The position numbers and the translations under genes were made by a program. From Hyphomicrobiales bacterium (GTDB lineage Bacteria; Pseudomonadota; Alphaproteobacteria; Rhizobiales; Beijerinckiaceae), in assembly GCA_003963405.1 (NCBI GenBank), contig RXIY01000023.1, positions 18,230 through 82,229 on the forward strand: a stretch of DNA of 64,000 nt. Reading direction: 5' to 3'. Each line of letters begins with the position of its first letter. Positions within the stretch are counted from its first letter, which is position 1. The notes beneath the pieces are model-generated. The model was given only the letters and a program-made list of their open reading frames with translations, searched no databases and was not told the DNA's origin. Of the stretch, positions 9,549 through 17,684 are shown in pieces.

Positions 9549-9662
9549 TCACCGCATCATATGACTCAGCGCCTCGAACAGGCCGAAGTCCACCGCGGCC
9601 AGCATCACGCCGATAAGCGCCGCCTGGGCGATGAAGCGATAGGTGTAATGAGATGCCCGCAT
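9549..9662 (-). CDS. Putative 37-residue single-span membrane microprotein
   Basis: A complete short frame reads M-R-A-S-H-Y-T-Y-R-F, then a hydrophobic stretch (IAQAALIGVMLAAVDFGLF), then EALSHMMR and TGA. The charge pattern (basic N-terminus, one span, short C-terminus) suits an inner-membrane microprotein. A good GGGAAGG ribosome site lies about 4-5 nt before the ATG. The spacer would otherwise be about 240 nt of empty DNA. I do not recognise the family and cannot assess conservation, so the call rests on the ribosome site and membrane-like composition. Confidence 0.5.
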   Translation of the reverse strand: MRASHYTYRFIAQAALIGVMLAAVDFGLFEALSHMMR

Positions 9663-9783
9663 CTTGCCTTCCCTAGGCGGGAGTTAGCGGGAGAACGGTG
9701 TCCGGCAAGCGGCCCGCGCGCCAAGATTTTCAAGGGAAAGCGCCTGCTGACCGAGGGCGCATGCTTCGTGCTAGAAGCAATGG

Positions 9784-10986
9784 ATGACTGACGATTCCCC
9801 TATCCGGACCGCCCGTCTCCGCCAGATTCCACCCAGCGTCTGGGCGCTGGGGCTCGTCTCTTTGCTCATGGATTTCTCTTCGGAGATGATCCATGCGCTG
9901 CTGCCGGTCTATCTCGTCGGCGCGATGGGGGCGACCATGGCGGAGGTCGGCGTCATCGAGGGCGTCGCCGAGGCGACGGCGTCGGTGGTCAAGATTTTCT
10001 CGGGGGCCGTGTCGGACTGGTTCGCCAGCCGCAAGCTCCTTGCGATTCTCGGCTATGGCCTCGCGGCCGCGACCAAGCCCATGTTTCCCCTCGCGCCCGA
10101 TGTCGCCTGGGTGATGGCGGCGCGCTTCATCGACCGTGTCGGGAAGGGCATTCGCGGCGCCCCGCGCGACGCGCTCGTCGCCGACGTGACGCCGCCGGAA
10201 TTGCGCGGCGCCGCCTTCGGCCTGCGGCAATCGCTCGACACGGTCGGCGCCTTTCTCGGCCCCGCCGTCGCCGTCGTCGCCATGTGGCTGACGGTCGGCG
10301 ATATTCGGACGGTCTTCTGGGTCGCGACGATTCCGGCCGTTCTGGCCGTGATCGTCCTGGCCGCGGGCGTCAGCGAGCCGGAGAACACGCGCCCCGCGCG
10401 GCCGGCCCGCTTTCCGCTGCATTGGGAAGAGCTGAAACGGCTGGGCGGCCGGTTCTGGCTGGTCGTGGCGGTGGCGACCCTCTTCGGCCTCGCGCGCTTC
10501 TCCGAGGCGTTTCTCATTCTGAAGGCCGCGACCGTCGGCCTGCCGGACGCACTCGCGCCGCTCGTTCTGGTCGTCATGAACCTCGTTTACGCTGGCGCTT
10601 CCTATCCGGCGGGGTCGTTTTCGGACCGCGGTGACCGGATTTCCCCGCTGGCTGTCGGAATCTTCATGCTGCTCCTCGCCGATGTCGCCCTTGCTCAGGC
10701 GCAGTCGCTCCCGCTCGTCTGGGTCGGCGTCGTTCTGTGGGGGCTTCATATGGGGCTGACGCAGGGGCTTTTCGCGGCGCTCGTCGCGGACGCGGCGCCG
10801 GGGGCGCTGCGGGGCACCGCCTTCGGGGTGTTCAATCTTGCCGGCGGACTGGCGCTGTTGATCGCGAGCCTCGCCGCCGGGAAGCTCTGGGACGTTTATG
10901 GCCCGGGGGCGACCTTCGCCGCGGGCGGCGTTCTGGCCGCCCTGTCGCTCGCGGCGTTGCTCACGCTCGCCATTGCCAGAAGGTGA
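9784..10986 (+). CDS. MFS-type transporter
   Basis: A 400-residue inner-membrane protein with about 12 hydrophobic spans, as expected for the major facilitator superfamily. Diagnostic pieces are the first span (WALGLVSLLMDFSSEMIHALL), the loop DRVGKGIRGAPRDALVADV between spans 4 and 5, and FGLRQSLDTVGAFLGP. This RxGKGxRxAPRDA loop belongs to a widespread subgroup of uncharacterised MFS permeases; the substrate cannot be told from sequence. It stands alone, 132 nt upstream of sdhC. Confidence 0.88.
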   Translation: MTDDSPIRTARLRQIPPSVWALGLVSLLMDFSSEMIHALLPVYLVGAMGATMAEVGVIEGVAEATASVVKIFSGAVSDWFASRKLLAILGYGLAAATKPMFPLAPDVAWVMAARFIDRVGKGIRGAPRDALVADVTPPELRGAAFGLRQSLDTVGAFLGPAVAVVAMWLTVGDIRTVFWVATIPAVLAVIVLAAGVSEPENTRPARPARFPLHWEELKRLGGRFWLVVAVATLFGLARFSEAFLILKAATVGLPDALAPLVLVVMNLVYAGASYPAGSFSDRGDRISPLAVGIFMLLLADVALAQAQSLPLVWVGVVLWGLHMGLTQGLFAALVADAAPGALRGTAFGVFNLAGGLALLIASLAAGKLWDVYGPGATFAAGGVLAALSLAALLTLAIARR

Positions 10987-11118
10987 GCGGTCGAAGGAAA
11001 TTCACTCCTTGGCCCGTGGTCGAAAATGGCGGAGTTGCGGCGCCGCACCATTTGAATTATCCACTTCTTAGAGCGCTTTTCAGAACCATTCCGTAGAGGC
11101 GCGAAAGAGGAAGCAAGC

Positions 11119-11526
11119 ATGGCAAACGCTGGAATCGACGAGCGCGCCGTAAGGCGCCCGCTGTCGCCGCATCTGACCATCTTCAGGCCGTGGCTGACGA
11201 TGGCGATGTCCATGGCCCATCGCATCACCGGGGCGGCGCTCTATCTGGGCATGGCGCTGATGGCGCTCTTTCTGCTCGGGGCCGGCTTTGGCGGGTGGCT
11301 GCACGCCCTTACCGGCTGGCTGGCCTCCGGCTTCATCGGCGGGTTGATCGTCTTCCTGACCACCTGGGCGATTTTTCACCATCTGCTTGGCGGCGTGCGA
11401 CACGCGCTCTGGGACCGCGTCCTGTATATGGATCCGCAGGGCCGGGAGTTCCTCGCGCAGGCTACCCTCTATGGCGGTGTCGGTCTGACCGTGGCGCTGT
11501 GGATCTTGAAGTCTCTCGTCGGCTGA
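11119..11526 (+). CDS. sdhC: Succinate dehydrogenase cytochrome b556 subunit SdhC
   Basis: Membrane anchor of respiratory complex II that helps bind heme b and ubiquinone. The 135-residue protein has the N-terminal RPLSPHLTIFRPWLTMAMS motif (conserved SPH-IY-type quinone-site region), SMAHRITG at the first helix, and the heme-ligand region FHHLLGGVRH in the second helix, giving three transmembrane helices. It is the first gene of sdhCDAB, 14 nt before sdhD. The operon promoter should lie in the 132-nt spacer upstream. Confidence 0.95.
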   Translation: MANAGIDERAVRRPLSPHLTIFRPWLTMAMSMAHRITGAALYLGMALMALFLLGAGFGGWLHALTGWLASGFIGGLIVFLTTWAIFHHLLGGVRHALWDRVLYMDPQGREFLAQATLYGGVGLTVALWILKSLVG

Positions 11527-11540
11527 GGAAAGGCTCGTCT

Positions 11541-11936
11541 ATGTCGGTTCCGACTCATTTCAAAAGCGGCCGCACGGGACAGGGGGCGGCCTATGTCTCC
11601 GATCGCGAGGGCTCCGTCCACGCGCATTTCATGCGCCTCTCGTCCTATGCGCTGGCGCCGCTGGGCCTCCTGTCCGCCTGGTGGCTTGCAGGCCTCGTCG
11701 GCAAGACGCTGGAGGGCGTGAAGGCCGAAATCGGCCGTCCGATTCCCGCCATTGTGCTGGTCGCTTTCGGCGTCCTCGGCATGATCCATGCGCGTCAGGG
11801 CATGATCGAAATCATCGAGGACTATGTCCACGACGCGGCGCTGAAGGAGAAGGCGCTTTACTGGAACAAGATCGCCGCCATCGCGATCGCCGCCGCCTGG
11901 ACGCTGGGGATCATGCTGATCGCAGCGCCGAAGTAA
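11541..11936 (+). CDS. sdhD: Succinate dehydrogenase membrane anchor subunit SdhD
   Basis: Second membrane anchor of complex II. The 131-residue protein starts MSVPTHFKSGRTGQG, has a long soluble N-terminus followed by three hydrophobic helices (SSYALAPLGLLSAWW; IPAIVLVAFGVLGMIH; IAAIAIAAAWTLGIML), and keeps the HARQGMIEIIEDYVHD loop with the heme/quinone-site residues typical of alphaproteobacterial SdhD. A GAGGAAAGG stretch upstream serves as ribosome site. It lies 48 nt upstream of sdhA. Confidence 0.93.
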   Translation: MSVPTHFKSGRTGQGAAYVSDREGSVHAHFMRLSSYALAPLGLLSAWWLAGLVGKTLEGVKAEIGRPIPAIVLVAFGVLGMIHARQGMIEIIEDYVHDAALKEKALYWNKIAAIAIAAAWTLGIMLIAAPK

Positions 11937-11984
11937 GCGCAGGTTTCAAAAGAAGAGCCGTACAACAATAAAAAGGCTGCAATC

Positions 11985-13817
11985 ATGGTTGCCACTGGCG
12001 CTGCGAATTCCGTTTCCATCGGCGGGCGGGCCTATCCGATCACCGACCACACATTCGACGTGGTCGTCGTCGGCGCCGGCGGCGCCGGCCTGCGCGCCGT
12101 GGTCGGCTGCGCCAAGGCGGGGCTGAACGTCGCCTGCGTGACCAAGGTCTTCCCGACCCGTTCGCACACGGTCGCGGCGCAGGGCGGCGTCGCCGCCGCG
12201 CTCGGCAACATGGGGCCGGACGAGTGGAAATGGCACATGTACGACACCGTCAAGGGCTCCGACTGGCTCGGAGACCAGGACGCGATCGAATATATGTGCC
12301 GCAACGCGCCGCAGGCGGTCTATGAGCTGGAGCACTGGGGCGTGCCCTTCTCGCGCACGACCGAGGGCAAAATCTATCAGCGCCCGTTCGGCGGCATGAC
12401 GACCGATTTCGGCAAGGGCCCGCCCGCGCAGCGCACCTGCGCCGCCGCCGACCGCACCGGCCACGCCATGCTGCACACCATGTACGGGCAGGCGCTCAAG
12501 CACGAGACGCAGTTCTTCGTCGAATATTTCGCGATCGACCTCATCATGGATAGCGAGGGCGCCTGCCGCGGCGTCGTCTGCCTGAAGCTCGACGACGGCA
12601 CGATCCACCGCTTCCGCTCGGCGCTCACCATTCTCGCGACCGGCGGCTATGGCCGCGCCTATCTCTCCGCGACATCGGCCCATACCTGCACGGGCGACGG
12701 CAACGCCATGGTGCTGCGCGCCGGCCTGCCGTTGCAGGACATGGAGTTCGTGCAGTTCCACCCGACCGGCATTTACGGCGCGGGCTGCCTCATCACCGAG
12801 GGCGCGCGCGGCGAGGGCGGCTATCTCACGAACAGCGAGGGCGAGCGCTTCATGGAGCGCTACGCGCCCTCCGTGAAGGACCTCGCGCCGCGCGATATGG
12901 TCTCGCGCGCCATTACGGTCGAAATTCGCGAGGGCAGGGGCGTCGGCAAGCGCAAGGACCACGCCTATCTGCATCTCGAGCATCTCGATCCGCAGATTTT
13001 GCACGAGCGCCTGCCGGGCATTTCGGAGAGCGCGAAGATTTTCGCCGGCGTCGACGTGACGCGCCAGCCGATCCCGATCCTGCCGACCGTGCATTACAAC
13101 ATGGGCGGCATCCCGACGAATTATCACGGCGAGGTGCTGCGCAAGGTGGACGGCAATCCGGACGCCGTGGTGCCGGGCCTCATGGCGCTCGGCGAAGCGG
13201 CCTGCGTCTCGGTGCATGGCGCCAATCGTCTCGGCTCCAATTCGCTGATCGACCTCGTCGTCTTCGGCCGCGCCGCGGGGCTTCGCGCCGCGGAACTCGT
13301 CACGCCCGGCCAGTCGCAGCCGGAGCTGCCGGCGGATTCGGCGGAACTGCCGCTCACGCGCCTCGACTTCTTCCGCAACGCCAATGGCGCGACGCCGACT
13401 GCCGAGCTGCGCGACAAGATGCAGCGCGTGATGCAGTCGCATTGCGCGGTTTATCGCACGGGCGAGGTGCTCGCCGAGGGCGTCGCGGGCATTCACGAGG
13501 TCTGGCGGGAGGCGGCGAACGCGAAGGTCTCCGACCGCTCGCTGATCTGGAACTCCGATCTCGTCGAGACGCTCGAATTCGACAATCTCATCGTGCAGGC
13601 GGTGGTGACGATGGAATCGGCCGCGAACCGAAAGGAATCGCGCGGGGCGCACGCCCGTGAGGACTTCCCCGAGCGCGACGACGCGAACTGGATGAAGCAC
13701 ACGCTGGCCTCGATCGATCGGGAGAGGAAGTCGGTTGGGATCGATTACCGGCCGGTGCACAATTACACCATGACGAACGAGGTCGCTTACATCGAGCCGA
13801 AGGCGAGGGTTTACTGA
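11985..13817 (+). CDS. sdhA: Succinate dehydrogenase flavoprotein subunit SdhA
   Basis: FAD-carrying catalytic subunit of complex II, oxidising succinate to fumarate. The 610-residue protein has an N-terminal dinucleotide-binding strand ([16 protein letters not shown]), the covalent FAD attachment in [10 protein letters not shown] (His61), the active-site region [25 protein letters not shown], and [14 protein letters not shown]. The length matches the family. It sits between sdhD and sdhB, with one nucleotide between its stop and the sdhB ATG. Confidence 0.97.
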   Translation: MVATGAANSVSIGGRAYPITDHTFDVVVVGAGGAGLRAVVGCAKAGLNVACVTKVFPTRSHTVAAQGGVAAALGNMGPDEWKWHMYDTVKGSDWLGDQDAIEYMCRNAPQAVYELEHWGVPFSRTTEGKIYQRPFGGMTTDFGKGPPAQRTCAAADRTGHAMLHTMYGQALKHETQFFVEYFAIDLIMDSEGACRGVVCLKLDDGTIHRFRSALTILATGGYGRAYLSATSAHTCTGDGNAMVLRAGLPLQDMEFVQFHPTGIYGAGCLITEGARGEGGYLTNSEGERFMERYAPSVKDLAPRDMVSRAITVEIREGRGVGKRKDHAYLHLEHLDPQILHERLPGISESAKIFAGVDVTRQPIPILPTVHYNMGGIPTNYHGEVLRKVDGNPDAVVPGLMALGEAACVSVHGANRLGSNSLIDLVVFGRAAGLRAAELVTPGQSQPELPADSAELPLTRLDFFRNANGATPTAELRDKMQRVMQSHCAVYRTGEVLAEGVAGIHEVWREAANAKVSDRSLIWNSDLVETLEFDNLIVQAVVTMESAANRKESRGAHAREDFPERDDANWMKHTLASIDRERKSVGIDYRPVHNYTMTNEVAYIEPKARVY

Positions 13818-13818
13818 A

Positions 13819-14604
13819 ATGGTCGAATTCACCCTCCCCAAGAACTCCGTCATCGCCGAGGGCAAGGTCTGGCCGAAGCCGGAGGGCGCGACGAATCTGC
13901 GCGAATTCAGGATCTACCGCTACAATCCCGACAGCGACGCCAATCCGCGCATCGACACCTTCTTCGTCGACATGGACGACTGCGGGCCGATGGTGCTCGA
14001 CGCCATCATCTGGATCAAGAACAAGGTCGATTCGACGCTGACCTTCCGCCGCTCCTGCCGCGAAGGGATTTGCGGCTCCTGCTCGATGAATATCGACGGG
14101 GTGAATACGCTCGCCTGCACCAAGGGCATGGACGAGATCGAGGGGCCGATCAAACTCTATCCGCTGCCGCATATGGGCGTGGTCAAGGACCTCGTGCCGG
14201 ACCTCACCATCTTCTACGAGCAGCATGCGGCGATCGAGCCTTGGCTGCACGCGGGCGCCAATCCGGAGAAGGAGCGCCTCCAGTCGCCGCAGGATCGCGC
14301 CAAACTCGATGGACTCTATGAGTGCATTCTCTGCGCCTGCTGCTCGACCGCCTGCCCGAGCTACTGGTGGAACTCCGACCGCTACCTCGGCCCCGCGGCG
14401 CTGCTCCAGGCCTATCGCTGGGTTCAGGATTCGCGCGACGAGGCGAAAGAGGAGCGGATCGGCTATGTCGACGACACCTTCCGCCTCTACCGCTGCCATA
14501 CGATCCTGAACTGCACCAAGGTCTGCCCCAAGGGCCTTTCTCCCGCCGCGGCCATCGCCGAACTCAAGAACCTGGCGATCGCCGAGCAGGAGGCGGGCGC
14601 TTGA
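13819..14604 (+). CDS. sdhB: Succinate dehydrogenase iron-sulfur subunit SdhB
   Basis: Electron-transfer subunit of complex II carrying three Fe-S clusters. The 261-residue protein contains the [2Fe-2S] motif [22 protein letters not shown], the [4Fe-4S] motif [16 protein letters not shown] and the final [15 protein letters not shown]. It begins with the long acidic extension usual in alphaproteobacteria. It is the last gene of sdhCDAB. A short palindrome (14609-14623) follows the stop but lacks a U-tract. Confidence 0.97.
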   Translation: MVEFTLPKNSVIAEGKVWPKPEGATNLREFRIYRYNPDSDANPRIDTFFVDMDDCGPMVLDAIIWIKNKVDSTLTFRRSCREGICGSCSMNIDGVNTLACTKGMDEIEGPIKLYPLPHMGVVKDLVPDLTIFYEQHAAIEPWLHAGANPEKERLQSPQDRAKLDGLYECILCACCSTACPSYWWNSDRYLGPAALLQAYRWVQDSRDEAKEERIGYVDDTFRLYRCHTILNCTKVCPKGLSPAAAIAELKNLAIAEQEAGA

Positions 14605-14656
14605 TCCCGCCGCATTGCGGCGTTAGGACGGCTCACTGTTTTGGGAGAACAAGGCC

Positions 14657-15034
14657 ATGCGTTCTAGCGCGCGTCTTTTTCGTGGATCCATCGTCTTCGC
14701 GGCTTTCCTGATCGGCGTGGGCGCCGAAGCCGCCATCGCCCAGGAATTGCAGCTCGACCCCAAGGCGCTGGATACGTCCGGCGGCTCGTCTGTTCAGGTC
14801 AAGCGCAAGGGCAAGAAGGGCGCCGACGCCGCCGCGCAGCAGCCGGCGCAGGGCGGCAAGACCGGCGCGGCCGCTTCCGGGCCGAACCGCCAATTCGGAG
14901 AGCTCGAGGGCTGGTCGCCCGGCAAGGCGCCGCCCAAGCCCAAGGATAGCAGGGACCCGGACCCGGCGCCGAGCAAGAACAACACCGTCAATGTGACGCC
15001 CTCGGGCAATATGTCGGTCGGACTTCCCTTCTAA
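14657..15034 (+). CDS. Secreted hypothetical protein, 125 aa
   Basis: The first 29 residues form a signal peptide (basic N-terminus, FAAFLIGVGAEAAIAQ, probable cleavage after AIA or IAQ). The mature part is low-complexity: Lys/Gly/Ala/Gln-rich (VKRKGKKGADAAAQQPAQGG), then Pro/Lys/Asp-rich, ending NVTPSGNMSVGLPF with a terminal phenylalanine. No domain is recognised. It is probably periplasmic or envelope-associated and intrinsically disordered. It lies between sdhB and asd on the same strand and could be read through from sdh. Confidence 0.65.
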   Translation: MRSSARLFRGSIVFAAFLIGVGAEAAIAQELQLDPKALDTSGGSSVQVKRKGKKGADAAAQQPAQGGKTGAAASGPNRQFGELEGWSPGKAPPKPKDSRDPDPAPSKNNTVNVTPSGNMSVGLPF

Positions 15035-15064
15035 CCGCCGGCCGGAGGCCGGATGGAGTTCAAA

Positions 15065-16099
15065 ATGGCGTATAAGGTCGCCGTCGCCGGCGCCACGGGC
15101 AATGTGGGCCGCGAGATGCTCGACATTCTGGCGGAACGGCGCTTCCCGGTGTCGGAGGTCGTGCCGCTCGCCTCCTCGCGCTCTATCGGCCTCGAAGTCT
15201 CCTTCGGCGACAAGACGCTGAAGTGCAGGCATCTCGACACCTACGACTTCTCCGACACGGACATCTGCCTGATGTCCGCGGGCGGAAGCGTCTCCAAGGA
15301 CTGGTCGCCCAAGATTGGCGCACAAGGCTGCGTCGTCATCGACAACTCCTCGGCCTGGCGCATGGATCCGGACGTGCCGCTGATCGTGCCGGAGGTCAAC
15401 GCGGACGCGACGGCGGGCTTCACCAAGAAGAACATCATCGCCAATCCGAACTGCTCGACGGCACAGCTCGTCGTGGCGCTGAAGCCGCTGCACGACGCCG
15501 CGACCATCAAGCGTGTGGTGGTTTCGACCTATCAATCCGTCTCGGGCGCCGGCAAGGACGCGATGGACGAACTCTTCGCGCAGACGCGCTCGGTCTTCGT
15601 CTCGGACCCGATCGAGGCCAAGAAATTCCCCAAGCGCATCGCCTTTAACCTCATTCCGCAGATCGACGTCTTCATGGAGGACGGCTTCACCAAGGAAGAG
15701 TGGAAGATGGTCGCGGAGACGAAGAAGATCCTCGATCCGAAGATCAAGCTCGTCGCCACCTGCGTGCGCGTGCCGGTCTTCATCTCCCATTCGGAGGCGG
15801 TGAACATCGAATTCGAGAAGCCGATCTCGGCGGATGAAGCGCGCGACATCCTGCGCGAGGCGCCGGGCGTTCTCGTCATCGACAAGCGCGAACCCGGCGG
15901 CTACATCACGCCGCATGAAGCGGCGGGCGAGGACGCGACCTATATTTCGCGCATCCGCGAAGATCCGACGGTCGATAATGGCCTCGTGCTCTGGTGCGTC
16001 AGCGACAATCTGCGCAAGGGCGCGGCGCTCAACGCCGTGCAGATCGCGGAAGTGCTTTTGAACCGCAAGCTGCTGACGCCGAAGAAGGCGGCGGCCTGA
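15065..16099 (+). CDS. asd: Aspartate-semialdehyde dehydrogenase
   Basis: NADPH-dependent reduction of aspartyl-phosphate to aspartate semialdehyde, the branch point to lysine, methionine, threonine and diaminopimelate. The 344-residue protein has the Rossmann start KVAVAGATGNVGREML, the catalytic cysteine in NPNCSTAQLV (Cys130), the substrate-binding QSVSGAGKDAMDEL, and the catalytic-His region RVPVFISHSEAVNIEF. The second ATG is preferred because GGAG lies 6 nt before it; an ATG 12 nt upstream (15053), behind another GGAGG, is an alternative. Confidence 0.95.
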   Translation: MAYKVAVAGATGNVGREMLDILAERRFPVSEVVPLASSRSIGLEVSFGDKTLKCRHLDTYDFSDTDICLMSAGGSVSKDWSPKIGAQGCVVIDNSSAWRMDPDVPLIVPEVNADATAGFTKKNIIANPNCSTAQLVVALKPLHDAATIKRVVVSTYQSVSGAGKDAMDELFAQTRSVFVSDPIEAKKFPKRIAFNLIPQIDVFMEDGFTKEEWKMVAETKKILDPKIKLVATCVRVPVFISHSEAVNIEFEKPISADEARDILREAPGVLVIDKREPGGYITPHEAAGEDATYISRIREDPTVDNGLVLWCVSDNLRKGAALNAVQIAEVLLNRKLLTPKKAAA

Positions 16100-16139
16100 G
16101 CGACTGTCCTGATTGCTTCGGGCGTCATAGCTATCCAAT

Positions 16140-16178
16140 GAAACAATCCGAGCCTGCGATACGGCTCTGGATTGTTTC
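16140..16178. repeat. Imperfect intergenic hairpin after asd
   Basis: Arms GAAACAATCCGAGCC and GGCTCTGGATTGTTTC pair over 15 bp with one bulged T, around the 8-nt loop TGCGATAC. Nearby words (GATTGCTTCGG and CCTCGCAATGAAATGACG) resemble a degenerate copy of a dispersed genomic repeat common in alphaproteobacterial spacers. No U-tract follows, so it is a poor intrinsic terminator, though it may protect the asd mRNA end. Confidence 0.55.
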
Positions 16179-16314
16179 GGTGCTGCTCCCTCGCAATGAA
16201 ATGACGGCGGGGAAACCCTGCCGCCCTGCGGGCCTGTGCGTGGCCGCACATCCACACCGATAGGCGTCAGCTACCTTCTCTCCATCAAACGACGCAGTCA
16301 CATGGAGAGAGCAA

Positions 16315-16587
16315 ATGACGAACCTCGGCAAGATCATCACCGGCTCGATCGCGGCTCTGGCCCTGGCCAGCACGATTGCCGCAACCCCGGCTTCCGCGGG
16401 CGGCTATTATTATCGCTCCGGCCCGGACGCGGGCGCCGTTGCTGGCGCGGCCATCGCCGGCATGGCGGTTGGCGCGATGGTCGGAGCCGCTGCGAGCCAG
16501 CCCCATTATGATTACGGCTACGGTCACCCGGGCTATGGCTACGCCTACGGACGCCATCACTACGGCTACGGCTATAATGGCTATTGA
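16315..16587 (+). CDS. Small secreted Gly/Tyr-rich protein, 90 aa
   Basis: The signal peptide covers about residues 1-28 (KIITGSIAALALASTIAATPASA). The mature part has a glycine-zipper-like segment (AGAVAGAAIAGMAVGAMVGAA) and a Tyr/Gly/His-rich tail built on repeated G-Y-G units, ending YGYNGY. Similar small envelope proteins are common in Rhizobiales; the zipper suggests membrane association or oligomerisation, but no function is established. The ATG is preceded by GGAGAGAGCAA. It lies alone between asd and the leftward LolA-like gene. Confidence 0.7.
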   Translation: MTNLGKIITGSIAALALASTIAATPASAGGYYYRSGPDAGAVAGAAIAGMAVGAMVGAAASQPHYDYGYGHPGYGYAYGRHHYGYGYNGY

Positions 16588-16592
16588 GACGT

Positions 16593-16628
16593 GGGTTCGC
16601 CAATGGGTTCGCCAAGGGGTTCGCTTGG
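16593..16628. repeat. Three tandem copies of a 12-nt unit
   Basis: GGGTTCGCCAAT, GGGTTCGCCAAG and GGGTTCGCTTGG follow each other directly, just after the stop of the Tyr-rich peptide gene. This is a short tandem array with no recognised function, probably a slippage product. Confidence 0.6.
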
Positions 16629-16732
16629 GAGGGATCGGCGGCGGCGCCTCCCAGAGCAGAACAGCGGATATGGCGTGACAACAGCCTTCCTGATCATTGC
16701 CGTCGCGCCTCGAATACGCCCGGCAGGACGCC

Positions 16733-17578
16733 TCACTTGCTGATCTTGAACAGCGCCGGGTCGGGCGTCTTGGTCTGGTCGATATTGAAGAGGCTGATCA
16801 GCGTCTCGTAGCCCTGCGGGTCCTTGACCTGCCATTGTTTCAGCTTGAACGTCTTGGGGTCGAAGATCAGGCGCAGATGCGACGTGCCGCCGAAGGTCGC
16901 CTTGTCCTCGATGAAGACGGCGACGCCGGAATCGTCGATCTGCACGTCCTGAACGGTCACGTCCTTTTCGAGGTCGATCTTTTCCTTCATCAGGAATTTG
17001 AGCGGCGTCTGATTGATAAAATAAAGGTCCTGCGTATTGAGCCGCCGATCGCGCACCGCGACCTGCGCGCCATCCGCCACGACCTCCATGGTCGCGGGCT
17101 GGGCATATTCGAAACGGACCCGGCCGGCGCGCTGCACATGCAGCTTGCCCTCGGAGCGCAGCCCATCCGCGCCGATCTGCACGAAATCCGCCGTCATCAC
17201 AGGCGAGGCGTTGAAAAAGGCGTTGGCGCGCTTGAGCGCCTCGTCTCGGGTGAGGGCCTTGGCCGGCTCTGGCGGGGTCGCCGGATTGGCGAGCTGCACC
17301 GGATCGCCGGGCTTCGCGGCCGTGGGCTTTGCAGTCTTCTTGCCCGCTTTGGCTGGTTTGGCGTCGGCGGGTTTGGCGTCAGCCGGCTTGTCCTGCGCAG
17401 GCTTGGCCTCCGCTGGCTGGACTTCGGCCGGCTTTGTTTCTGCCGGCTTTGCTTCTGCCGGCTTGGCGTCCGTCGGTTTGGCGCCCGAGGGTTGCGGCGC
17501 GGCTGGCGCGGTCTCCTCGGCGATGGCCGGCGCGGCCAGGGCGCATGCGAGGGCGATGGCGAGGGCGGTGTGCTTCAC
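16733..17578 (-). CDS. LolA-like outer-membrane lipoprotein carrier family protein
   Basis: Probably a periplasmic chaperone of the LolA/LolB fold that ferries lipoproteins or hydrophobic molecules. The 281-residue protein starts with a signal peptide (VKHTALAIALACALAAPAIA), followed by a roughly 80-residue linker of repeated KPAE/KPAD units. A domain from about residue 115 holds the LolA pattern: FNASPVMTADFVQIGADG, GKLHVQRAGRVRFEY, LRLIFDPKTFKLKQWQVKDPQG and a final SLFNID. The start is GTG because the signal peptide begins there; no clear ribosome site is visible. Typical LolA is near 210 residues and lacks this linker. It is downstream of ftsK on the same strand, an arrangement often seen for lolA. 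Confidence 0.8.
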   Translation of the reverse strand: MKHTALAIALACALAAPAIAEETAPAAPQPSGAKPTDAKPAEAKPAETKPAEVQPAEAKPAQDKPADAKPADAKPAKAGKKTAKPTAAKPGDPVQLANPATPPEPAKALTRDEALKRANAFFNASPVMTADFVQIGADGLRSEGKLHVQRAGRVRFEYAQPATMEVVADGAQVAVRDRRLNTQDLYFINQTPLKFLMKEKIDLEKDVTVQDVQIDDSGVAVFIEDKATFGGTSHLRLIFDPKTFKLKQWQVKDPQGYETLISLFNIDQTKTPDPALFKISK

Positions 17579-17684
17579 GGGGGCGTCATCCGGTTTCAGG
17601 GGCCGAAGAGCGTTTTCGTAACATAACTTGGCGGAAATAGGGGCGTCGCGCCGTCGCACCCCCTTTCGCCGCCCGCGCCGCGCC

